Virus record (IMG/VR): IMGVR_UViG_3300048108_000099
Location: 1-26,103 of that record
Direction: 5' to 3' (one strand)
From: a virus
DNA length: 26,103 bases
In this document: in pieces, positions 14,607-19,121 of the stretch
Layout: each line of letters opens with the position of its first letter
Numbering within the stretch: the stretch's first letter is position 1
Translations under genes and position numbers: made by a program
The notes under the pieces: generated by a model
The model's database searches: none
Seen by the model: the letters and a program-made list of their open reading frames with translations, nothing else
Told to the model about the DNA's origin: nothing

Positions 14607-14677
14607 AAACTCAGTTTTTTGACTTTTTGAGTTTTTTGGGAATCTCATTTTTCTTAAAAAGTCAAAAAACTGAGTTT
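14607..14677 (+). other. Long perfect AT-rich hairpin in the leader of the next gene
   Basis: Arms 14607-14628 and 14656-14677 are perfectly complementary over 22 bases, with a 27-base spacer. In RNA the stem could grow by about three inner pairs and by outer G-U pairs. It lies between a strong promoter and the ATG at 14707. It is not a classical terminator, as the stem has little GC. It may be a transcript stabiliser, an attenuator or a small RNA. Confidence 0.75.
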
Positions 14678-14706
14678 TTAAGATTTTTATAAAATTAAAC
14701 TTTAAT

Positions 14707-14943
14707 ATGTTTGTGAAAACTTACGAAAACCTTGATAGTTCAGCTATTAATACACTGAAAGTAGATGAAAGTGTAGTATATGTTACATATCAGAGTAATA
14801 TTGACAAGACTTATGAATTTAGCTGTGATAATACAGTAGATTTCAATGAATTAGTGTCAAATACTCTCAATAATAAAGAATCTATTGGTAAACTAGTTAA
14901 TAGTAGTATTAAAGAAGGTAAACTAGTTGATATCACTAAATAA
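14707..14943 (+). CDS. KTSC-like small protein (78 aa)
   Basis: Resembles the KTSC-type domain seen in many small phage and bacterial proteins: strands VVYVTYQSN and KTYEFSC, then a helix and the ending SIGKLVNSSIKEGKLVDI. Versions of this protein recur in cyanophages; the function is unknown. The gene is AT-rich, unlike those after 15.4 kb. Its mRNA leader contains the 22-bp hairpin, so expression may depend on that structure. There is no Shine-Dalgarno sequence at the ATG. Confidence 0.65.
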   Translation: MFVKTYENLDSSAINTLKVDESVVYVTYQSNIDKTYEFSCDNTVDFNELVSNTLNNKESIGKLVNSSIKEGKLVDITK

Positions 14944-14979
14944 ATCACGTATTTGCGGTATAACAACCAATTCTAATCA

Positions 14980-15135
14980 ATGGGCAAGCGTCATCAAGGC
15001 GACAAGACTAAGTACAATTTAATAAATGATGATTTTGAAGACTTTGGATATGATGTAAAGAATATTAGGAGATCACATAAGAAAAAGGTAGCAAAATTTA
15101 AACGAGAAGTCAATGAGTATGATGACAGTTTCTAA
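14980..15135 (+). CDS. Small basic protein (51 aa)
   Basis: Begins MGKRHQGDKTKYN, followed by an acidic DDFEDFGYD patch and then a basic helix (RRSHKKKVAKFKRE), ending DDSF. Charged patches suggest RNA or protein binding, but no known motif is present. It is followed by a terminator at 15161, so this gene and the KTSC-like gene probably form one unit. Confidence 0.6.
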   Translation: MGKRHQGDKTKYNLINDDFEDFGYDVKNIRRSHKKKVAKFKREVNEYDDSF

Positions 15136-15160
15136 ACTGTCTACTATTGCTCCCATTTCT

Positions 15161-15200
15161 AACCCGATCGTGTAGGATGTATACATGTTCGGGTTTTTTT
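15161..15200 (+). terminator. Rho-independent terminator abutting the next start codon
   Basis: AACCCGA (15161-15167) pairs with TCGGGTT (15189-15195), and the T run 15194-15200 follows. The loop contains the palindrome ATGTATACAT. The last T touches the ATG of the next gene at 15201, so that gene needs read-through or a promoter within the loop (TATACA at 15180). Confidence 0.75.
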
Positions 15201-15365
15201 ATGGATTCAATTGATTTTCTCACTGTTGTTTACGAGGACTATTGCACCAAGCATAGTTTACCTTACGTCAGTGCAGATGAGCAGGACACAGAGGACATGG
15301 ATCAGAAACATGTGCAGTGGTTAACATCGTTTAATCAAATGTGGGAACTAAGTATCAACAACTAG
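15201..15365 (+). CDS. Small conserved cyanophage protein (54 aa)
   Basis: Begins MDSIDFLTVVYEDYCTKHSL; the pattern of an FLTVVYEDYC helix, an acidic DEQDTEDMD stretch and a WLTSFNQMWEL helix recurs in cyanophages without known function. The start at 15201 lies immediately after the terminator T run and has no room for a Shine-Dalgarno sequence; an earlier in-frame ATG at 15177 is inside the terminator. Expression by read-through or from a nearly leaderless transcript is inferred. Confidence 0.62.
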   Translation: MDSIDFLTVVYEDYCTKHSLPYVSADEQDTEDMDQKHVQWLTSFNQMWELSINN

Positions 15366-15387
15366 TCAGCTGCCGACCAATTGACTA

Positions 15388-15430
15388 AGTGTCCACCATT
15401 CCACCCACTGTCCCCATCATCCCTTATAAT
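15388..15430 (+). promoter_or_regulatory. Early-type promoter with AGTGTCCAC element, leaderless
   Basis: TATAAT is at 15425-15430, with AGTGTCCAC from 15388 (37 bases before it). Six bases after the -10 comes the ATG at 15437, so transcription should start on or next to the A of the start codon. Confidence 0.68.
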
Positions 15431-15436
15431 AAAGAC

Positions 15437-15697
15437 ATGAACAACTTCACAGACTTTATCGACTATGTTTTCTCATTTTATGGAGATGACGGTCTCTACG
15501 ATCAAAAGCGTACAAAGGAGCAAATTGCCTTTGCCCTTGTTACTTATCTTGACGAGTGTAACGACACTATGTCATGGGGTGACGGTGACAGTCTAGACCG
15601 TGAGAGGGTCAGGGATTACATGAACGACATTTATGGTCCAGTGCCTGTGATCGCTCATCCCCATCATTTCACAGATGGCGTGAAAATCCTTAGCTGA
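15437..15697 (+). CDS. Early protein of unknown function (86 aa), probably leaderless mRNA
   Basis: Begins MNNFTDFIDYVFSFYGDDGL. It has a helical first half with an aromatic patch, then TYLDECNDTMSWGDGDSLDR and a His/Pro-rich end (PVIAHPHHF). Not recognised. The start at 15437 rather than 15389 is chosen because the latter lies upstream of the -10 box. It is the first of a series of small GC-richer genes, each with its own promoter. Confidence 0.68.
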   Translation: MNNFTDFIDYVFSFYGDDGLYDQKRTKEQIAFALVTYLDECNDTMSWGDGDSLDRERVRDYMNDIYGPVPVIAHPHHFTDGVKILS

Positions 15698-15713
15698 GTC
15701 AACCAGTTTGACT

Positions 15714-15757
15714 AGTGGCACACATGGGGTCGCAATGGTCACCCCATGCCCTATAAT
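15714..15757 (+). promoter_or_regulatory. Early-type promoter with AGTGGCAC element and internal dyad, leaderless
   Basis: TATAAT is at 15752-15757 and AGTGGCAC starts at 15714, exactly 38 bases before it. Between them lies a perfect 8-bp inverted repeat, CATGGGGT (15723-15730) and ACCCCATG (15741-15748). The ATG at 15764 is six bases after the -10, so the mRNA should be leaderless. Confidence 0.7.
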
Positions 15758-15763
15758 TAAGAC

Positions 15764-15961
15764 ATGAACAAAACAACTTACTACGTCGCTTGCCCTGCTT
15801 TAGGTGAGTCCGAGACCACGACCGATCTAGACCGAGCAATGGACCTTTGCTATTCCATGCATGATGAATCCAATTCTTATGCATACATCCGTGACTCAAT
15901 AGGCGAGATCGTCGGTGAGTATGGTGACATCATGGAAGCAGTTGAGCAAGGGATCATCTGA
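15764..15961 (+). CDS. Early protein of unknown function (65 aa), probably leaderless mRNA
   Basis: Begins MNKTTYYVACPALGESETTT: a strand, a DLDRAMDLCYSMHDE helix, and strands with YAYIRDSIGEIVGEY, ending in an acidic helix. A compact alpha/beta miniprotein. Not recognised. It has its own promoter and is followed at once by the next. Confidence 0.68.
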   Translation: MNKTTYYVACPALGESETTTDLDRAMDLCYSMHDESNSYAYIRDSIGEIVGEYGDIMEAVEQGII

Positions 15962-15972
15962 CCAGTTGACAA

Positions 15973-16017
15973 ACTGTCACCCATCCTATTGCAAAGGGTG
16001 GGCGGCTGACCTATTAT
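15973..16017 (+). promoter_or_regulatory. Early-type promoter with ACTGTCAC element
   Basis: TATTAT is at 16012-16017, with TTGCAA at 15989-15994 as a fair -35 (17-base spacing). ACTGTCAC starts at 15973, 39 bases before the -10, inside the small palindrome TGACAAACTGTCA. The leader to the ATG at 16042 is CA-rich. Confidence 0.6.
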
Positions 16018-16041
16018 TATTACATACATCACAAACATCAC

Positions 16042-16221
16042 ATGTCAACTTTACATCACGAGAATTTATTTGAAACATGCTTTGACGAGGCATGGGAGAA
16101 TTTCAGGGTCCATAATGAGTTAACCGCTGACGAATTAAATTGGTTAACCAACAACACCAGAGGAACGATAGACGCAATAGAGAGACAGGCGCAACGACTC
16201 TTCGATAGCTTGTGCCAATAA
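16042..16221 (+). CDS. Small early protein (59 aa)
   Basis: Begins MSTLHHENLFETCFDEAWEN, then NELTADELNWLTNNTRGTID and a C-terminal helix (RQAQRLFDSLCQ). All-helical and acidic. Not recognised. It has its own promoter and a CA-rich leader of about 25 bases with no Shine-Dalgarno sequence, as for other genes in this block. Confidence 0.68.
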   Translation: MSTLHHENLFETCFDEAWENFRVHNELTADELNWLTNNTRGTIDAIERQAQRLFDSLCQ

Positions 16222-16225
16222 TCAA

Positions 16226-16269
16226 AGTGGCACTGGGTGGGTTGCAAGGTCCATCCGATGCCCTATAAT
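16226..16269 (+). promoter_or_regulatory. Early-type promoter with AGTGGCAC element
   Basis: TATAAT is at 16264-16269 and AGTGGCAC starts at 16226, exactly 38 bases before it; TTGCAA at 16242-16247 gives a 16-base spacer. Transcription should begin near 16276 in AACAT. The leader to the ATG at 16299 is CA-rich. Confidence 0.7.
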
Positions 16270-16298
16270 AAGAACATACCAAACAACACACATCACAC

Positions 16299-16610
16299 AT
16301 GCGCCTAATCGAATCTCAAATGAACAACGCAATCAGAACAAAGTCTGATTTCTGCAAAGCAAACACCATGGTAAGGATCGAGGACGGTTATGCCTTTGTC
16401 TACCTACACGGGAACCACATCGCAACGATTGCCGATGATGGCGCTTTGACTCTATTTGATGGCGGTTGGCAGTCTAACACCACAAAGAGCAGACTCAACG
16501 CCCTTTGTGACGAATTCGCCAGAGGTTGCGGCGTATTCCAAAAGAATTGGGAATGGTTCGTCTCGACTCGCTCAGGTACAATCGACTTCAACAATGGGGT
16601 GACGGTCTGA
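16299..16610 (+). CDS. Conserved phage protein (103 aa), GGWQ-NTTKSRLNAL family
   Basis: Carries a pattern seen widely in small proteins of phages: a TMVRIEDGYAFVYLHGNHIA hairpin, LTLFDGGW, then NTTKSRLNALCDEF and VFQKNWEWFV. The function is not established. It is 103 residues, complete, with its own promoter upstream and another right after its stop. The regular hydrophobic pattern and conserved motifs make the gene call firm. Confidence 0.75.
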   Translation: MRLIESQMNNAIRTKSDFCKANTMVRIEDGYAFVYLHGNHIATIADDGALTLFDGGWQSNTTKSRLNALCDEFARGCGVFQKNWEWFVSTRSGTIDFNNGVTV

Positions 16611-16612
16611 GT

Positions 16613-16656
16613 AGTGGCACAGAGGGTGCTGACAAGCACCCGCCATCCTCTATAAT
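16613..16656 (+). promoter_or_regulatory. Early-type promoter with AGTGGCAC element and internal dyad
   Basis: TATAAT is at 16651-16656 and AGTGGCAC starts at 16613, exactly 38 bases before it. A perfect dyad, GGGTGC (16624-16629) and GCACCC (16636-16641), lies between; its loop TGACAA overlaps the -35 position. It drives the DUF3574-like and HicA-like pair. Confidence 0.7.
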
Positions 16657-16684
16657 AAGAACATACATCACACAGCATCACATC

Positions 16685-16990
16685 ATGAAAAGAATTGAAA
16701 TCACAATGGGTCGCAACATTCCAGACAGCGGCACCGTATCCGACGCAATGATGAATGAATTTATCAAGTCCGATATCATGCCTTTGTTTGACTATGGCAC
16801 ATTCATCGACGCTGAGGGGTTCTGGAAAGGTGAATTTGAAAAGACCAAAATCTTTTATATCGAACTGGAGGACAGAGAGGTCCAGGCAATGATGCCAAAG
16901 TTTGAGCAGATCGCCGCAGCATACAAAAAAGCATTCAGGCAGGATGCAGTCCTGATCTCACAAGTTCAAACAGAGTATGCCTTCAGATGA
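16685..16990 (+). CDS. DUF3574-like protein (101 aa)
   Basis: The order of motifs fits the DUF3574 family: a strand with RIEITMGR, then GTVSDAMMNEFIKSDIMPLF with a helix, GFWKG in the place of the family's GQWRG, a KTKIFYIEL strand, and the C-terminal AAYKKAFRQDAVLIS resembling the usual YK-RF-Q-SVL ending. The family's function is unknown. The start at 16685 follows a CA-rich leader; the frame upstream overlaps the previous gene and is rejected. The last four bases overlap the HicA-like gene, so the two are probably made together. Confidence 0.68.
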   Translation: MKRIEITMGRNIPDSGTVSDAMMNEFIKSDIMPLFDYGTFIDAEGFWKGEFEKTKIFYIELEDREVQAMMPKFEQIAAAYKKAFRQDAVLISQVQTEYAFR

Positions 16991-17154
16991 CAACCAGGCA
17001 GCTGAAGAAGCTAGCTAAGGTCCACGGTTGGACCTTAGAACGTCATGGCGGCAATCACTTTGTTTACCGTCGCGGTTCTGACCGTGTGACTGTCCCATAT
17101 GCAGCCCGTGGATTCGTTGGGCACAACATCGCAAAACAACTCTTAAAGACATGA
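16987..17154 (+). CDS. HicA/YcfA-like small protein (55 aa)
   Basis: Shows the HicA mRNA-interferase pattern on a double-stranded-RNA-binding-like fold: the LKKLAKVHGWTLERH helix and strand, GGNHFVYRR with H24 in the place of the catalytic histidine (family GSH, here GNH), VTVPYAARG, and a C-terminal helix (GHNIAKQLLK). Known HicA proteins cleave mRNA and are neutralised by HicB. No HicB is present; the coupled neighbour is a DUF3574-like protein. It could be an RNA-acting effector against host mRNA or a repurposed RNA-binding protein. ATGA overlap with the upstream gene. Confidence 0.72.
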   Translation: MTTRQLKKLAKVHGWTLERHGGNHFVYRRGSDRVTVPYAARGFVGHNIAKQLLKT

Positions 17155-17209
17155 GCCACTATTCTATGCCATATCTTCCCTCTGTGGGAAGCATTGCACC
17201 AGCTCGCGA

Positions 17210-17254
17210 ACTGTCACTCGCTATGACCGCAGCTCGTGGTCTAGCCGCTATAAT
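17210..17254 (+). promoter_or_regulatory. Early-type promoter with ACTGTCAC element
   Basis: TATAAT is at 17249-17254 and ACTGTCAC starts at 17210, 39 bases before it. The -35 is poor. It serves the gene at 17278 via a CA-rich leader lacking a Shine-Dalgarno sequence. Confidence 0.62.
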
Positions 17255-17277
17255 TAGAACAACACAGAGAAACACAC

Positions 17278-17499
17278 ATGCAAACAACTTGGGCAGTTCA
17301 GCCAGCAGCATTCGCAAATTTTGATGAGCACGGCTGCATCTATTGCGCCACCATCGACACAGCGTACAGAATCGCAGCTCAGCAGGACGGCGATCAAATG
17401 ATCTACCGCATCAACAACAACACGACCCCCATCAAATGGGTCAGGGTATATGCAGGAGAAGCAGCTGTGACAGCTCAGGAACTGTCCCACCTCGTATAG
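17278..17499 (+). CDS. Small early protein (73 aa)
   Basis: Begins MQTTWAVQPAAFANFDEHGC. It continues with strands (CIYCATIDTAYRIAAQ) and KWVRVYAGEAAVTAQELSHL. The regular hydrophobic spacing suggests a small beta protein. Not recognised. Its 3' part contains the ACTGTCCCAC element of the next promoter, so this regulatory signal is embedded in coding sequence. Confidence 0.66.
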   Translation: MQTTWAVQPAAFANFDEHGCIYCATIDTAYRIAAQQDGDQMIYRINNNTTPIKWVRVYAGEAAVTAQELSHLV

Positions 17500-17524
17500 A
17501 CTTCGCCTCATCATCCCCTATAAT
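17481..17524 (+). promoter_or_regulatory. Early-type promoter with ACTGTCCCAC element, leaderless
   Basis: TATAAT is at 17519-17524 and ACTGTCCCAC starts at 17481, exactly 38 bases before it. Six bases (AAGGAC) separate the -10 from the ATG at 17531, predicting a leaderless mRNA. Confidence 0.66.
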
Positions 17525-17530
17525 AAGGAC

Positions 17531-17728
17531 ATGACAAACAAACTCACCAAATCTTCAGACGGCATGTTCTTACACAATGAGAACCCCTCCCCTCTCATGC
17601 AGAAGGTCATGGACAACATCCGCCAACAGATGGCAGCAGAGCAGACACACCGTGAAAGGGTAAGAGCAGGACTAGAACCTGCCAACGGTGGACAGATCAC
17701 GTACTGGAACATCAGCGACAGACACTGA
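17531..17728 (+). CDS. Small early protein (65 aa), probably leaderless mRNA
   Basis: Begins MTNKLTKSSDGMFLHNENPS and continues with a helix (MQKVMDNIRQQMAAEQTHRE), ending TYWNISDRH. A charged helical miniprotein. Not recognised. Promoter spacing places the transcription start on the start codon. It is followed closely by another promoter. Confidence 0.66.
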   Translation: MTNKLTKSSDGMFLHNENPSPLMQKVMDNIRQQMAAEQTHRERVRAGLEPANGGQITYWNISDRH

Positions 17729-17747
17729 CCTCATCTCCCTCTATAAT
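17703..17747 (+). promoter_or_regulatory. Early-type promoter (CTATAATTAAGACATC)
   Basis: TATAAT at 17742-17747 is in the same core context as the other early promoters. A weak match to the upstream element, ACTGGAAC, starts at 17703 (39 bases before). It drives the gene at 17772 through a CA-rich leader. Confidence 0.6.
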
Positions 17748-17771
17748 TAAGACATCAATCACACATCACAC

Positions 17772-18017
17772 ATGACCACAGCAACCGACACCACGTACAA
17801 CGGATGGGCGACATACGAGACATGGAACGTCGCCCTATGGATAGGCAACGACGAGACGATCTACCGTCACGCTCGCATCAACCGCAACCTAGGATACAGA
17901 GCATGGGCGAAGCGATTCATCGATGAGTTCGGTGAGTACATCACAGGCGACGGCGTGGCATGGTTGCACGACGACATCGACACAGACGAGATGGACGAGA
18001 TGCTGGCAGAGCTCTAG
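17772..18017 (+). CDS. NGW-YETWNVALWI family protein (81 aa), DUF7249-like
   Basis: Contains the hallmark YNGWATYETWNVALWIGNDE near the N-terminus, typical of a family found in many phages and some bacteria, and ends with GEYITGDGVAWLHDDID and a DEMDEMLAEL helix. The function is not known. It is the last and most GC-rich gene of the early block, and a strong terminator follows 90 bases downstream. Confidence 0.75.
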   Translation: MTTATDTTYNGWATYETWNVALWIGNDETIYRHARINRNLGYRAWAKRFIDEFGEYITGDGVAWLHDDIDTDEMDEMLAEL

Positions 18018-18107
18018 GGCACATGCCCCTAGGCAGGGCACGGGTTGCGTTCAATCGCATTTAAGTCGAACCTCCGTAAGACCTAGGGCATGTGTGATAA
18101 CAGACAG

Positions 18108-18133
18108 GGGGGCAGTGATGCGCCCCCTTTTTT
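18108..18133 (+). terminator. Strong rho-independent terminator closing the early block
   Basis: GGGGGC (18108-18113) and GCCCCC (18122-18127) form a perfect stem with an 8-base loop, followed by six T. The stretch 18018-18255 has no gene. Besides this terminator it holds a CTAGGG/CCCTAG dyad just after the upstream stop and the late promoter at 18207. Confidence 0.9.
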
Positions 18134-18206
18134 ATGCCCTTATATGCGCCAAGCGGTTTCCAAAATCCATGGGTCCCTCCTAACCTACAAAAGTATCCAG
18201 ACGACC

Positions 18207-18214
18207 GATAAATA
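18207..18214 (+). promoter_or_regulatory. T4-type late promoter (GATAAATA)
   Basis: GATAAATA in non-coding DNA matches the NATAAATA late promoter core of T4-like cyanophages, recognised by the phage late sigma factor (gp55). It lies 42 bases before the ATG at 18256 and right after the early-block terminator, marking the switch to structural genes. Confidence 0.8.
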
Positions 18215-18255
18215 TATTCGTAAAGGTCGCATATAAAAATTTCCCCCAGAAAAAA

Positions 18256-18504
18256 ATGCCCCAAAAAGTCGATTATAGTGATTACGATAAAATTCTAGAG
18301 AACTTTGACAAGTTCTGCGACGAGTTTGAATCGAGAGCATCCAATTCATTCATGAGAGGTGATAACAATGAAGGACGAGTTAATGGAGAGGTTGAACGAA
18401 TTGGAGAGGACGTGCCTGTGGCAGTCCGAGAGGTTAAACAGCTTGGAGCAGAGGATATCTCAGCTCGAGAGTCCGTCGTTGATGTACAAGCGACCAACGG
18501 GTGA
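18256..18504 (+). CDS. Hypothetical protein (82 aa) overlapping a second gene
   Basis: First gene behind a late promoter. Residues 1-37 look like a genuine acidic helix (KVDYSDYDKILENFDKFCDE). The rest is Val/Glu-rich and shares its DNA with the first 46 codons of the next gene in another frame. No function recognised. Either a true long overlap or the N-terminal remnant of a once continuous protein. A virion role is suggested only by the late promoter and the neighbours. Confidence 0.5.
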   Translation: MPQKVDYSDYDKILENFDKFCDEFESRASNSFMRGDNNEGRVNGEVERIGEDVPVAVREVKQLGAEDISARESVVDVQATNG

Positions 18505-18598
18505 GGATTACGAGACTGTGGGACAGACCCTCGATTATCTTCACAATAATGTCGAAGGTATCAAGCAAGATTTACTAAACGTTGCGAGAGCAGTATAA
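18368..18598 (+). CDS. Small coiled-coil protein of the late region (76 aa)
   Basis: The ATG at 18368 has a Shine-Dalgarno-like GAGAGGTGAT just upstream, which selects it over GTG at 18359. Residues 1-35 form a coiled coil (MKDELMERLNELERT, then SERLNSLEQRISQLE). After a YKRPTGEDYETVG segment comes a second helix (TLDYLHNNVEGIKQDLLNV). It overlaps the preceding gene by 137 bases and the PAAR-like gene as TAATG. Probably a small oligomeric structural or assembly protein. Confidence 0.65.
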   Translation: MKDELMERLNELERTCLWQSERLNSLEQRISQLESPSLMYKRPTGEDYETVGQTLDYLHNNVEGIKQDLLNVARAV

Positions 18599-18972
18599 TG
18601 CCATTTATAGCAGGACCAGAGACGGTTGACACACCGAGTACAGATGGAAACTGTACATATCCTGCAGCGCCCCTAGGAGGGACTCCATACCCAACGAAAG
18701 TTGTTGCGAAGGGCGTTCCCTTAGTAATCTATGATAACCTCTCTATACCTGCTCCTGTGGCAGGTGTAAAGATCAACCCATTAATTCCAGCACCATGCCA
18801 ACCAGGACAGAGGGTTATACGACCAACTGTAAACACGACTGTGTTTATTAATGGCAGGTTACCTGCGGTGACTGGGGATGAAGCTCAGTTAGTGATAGGA
18901 GGATCACCTAGGCCCTTGACAGGACCGTTCCAACATCCTACAATAGTAATTGGTTCAAATCTTATAACGTAA
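18598..18972 (+). CDS. PAAR-like baseplate spike-tip protein (124 aa)
   Basis: The repeated short strands with Pro/Gly turns and VFINGRLPAVTGDEAQL, followed by GGSPRPLTG and IVIGS, resemble PAAR-repeat proteins that cap the central spike of contractile tails (T4 gp5.4). Repetition of NG and GS turns fits the conical beta fold. It sits among baseplate genes behind a late promoter. Candidate metal ligands are not obvious apart from H113 in FQHPT and cysteines 19 and 67. Family-level call good, ortholog call moderate. Confidence 0.68.
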   Translation: MPFIAGPETVDTPSTDGNCTYPAAPLGGTPYPTKVVAKGVPLVIYDNLSIPAPVAGVKINPLIPAPCQPGQRVIRPTVNTTVFINGRLPAVTGDEAQLVIGGSPRPLTGPFQHPTIVIGSNLIT

Positions 18973-18974
18973 GT

Positions 18975-19121
18975 ATGGCGAAGATCAAAGCATCATTAAG
19001 TGGGCAATCATTTGTCGAAGCGATTCCGAAGAGGAGTCGTCAAGGCACTGGAAAGCACACGAAGTATTCAGCAACATCTAGGAACAAAGCAAAGAAGAGG
19101 TATCGCGGTCAAGGCAAGTAA
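18975..19121 (+). CDS. Short basic cyanophage protein (48 aa)
   Basis: Begins MAKIKASLSGQSFVEAIPKR and ends in a strongly basic tail (NKAKKRYRGQGK). I have seen proteins like this in the structural region of cyanomyoviruses; the function is unknown. Strong positive charge suggests nucleic-acid contact or packing inside the virion. The stop overlaps the next ATG by one base (TAATG). Confidence 0.7.
   Translation: MAKIKASLSGQSFVEAIPKRSRQGTGKHTKYSATSRNKAKKRYRGQGK

Larger units (their letters stand above)
14309..14706 (+). other. Non-coding regulatory region of about 400 bases
   Basis: No plausible gene is present. In order it holds two overlapping palindromes (14377-14406), three 11-bp tandem units (14438-14470), an inverted pair GTAGGTA/TACCTAC (14432-14438 and 14487-14493) enclosing those units, a GTGCCA/TGGCAC dyad (14511-14532), a sigma70-like promoter (14551-14579) and a large AT hairpin (14607-14677). 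By far the longest gene-free stretch here. It could be a regulatory hub, a small RNA locus or a replication-linked site; none of these is proven. Confidence 0.7.

Noticed and set aside
17151-17321. 56-codon frame starting in an ATGA overlap with the HicA-like gene
   Set aside because: A promoter for the next gene lies inside it and it overlaps the first 15 codons of that gene; the sequence is not protein-like, so the ATGA is probably chance.
14309-18255. tRNA genes, often found in cyanophages
   Set aside because: No cloverleaf with a T-loop of GTTCRANNC type and paired acceptor ends was found in the non-coding stretches.
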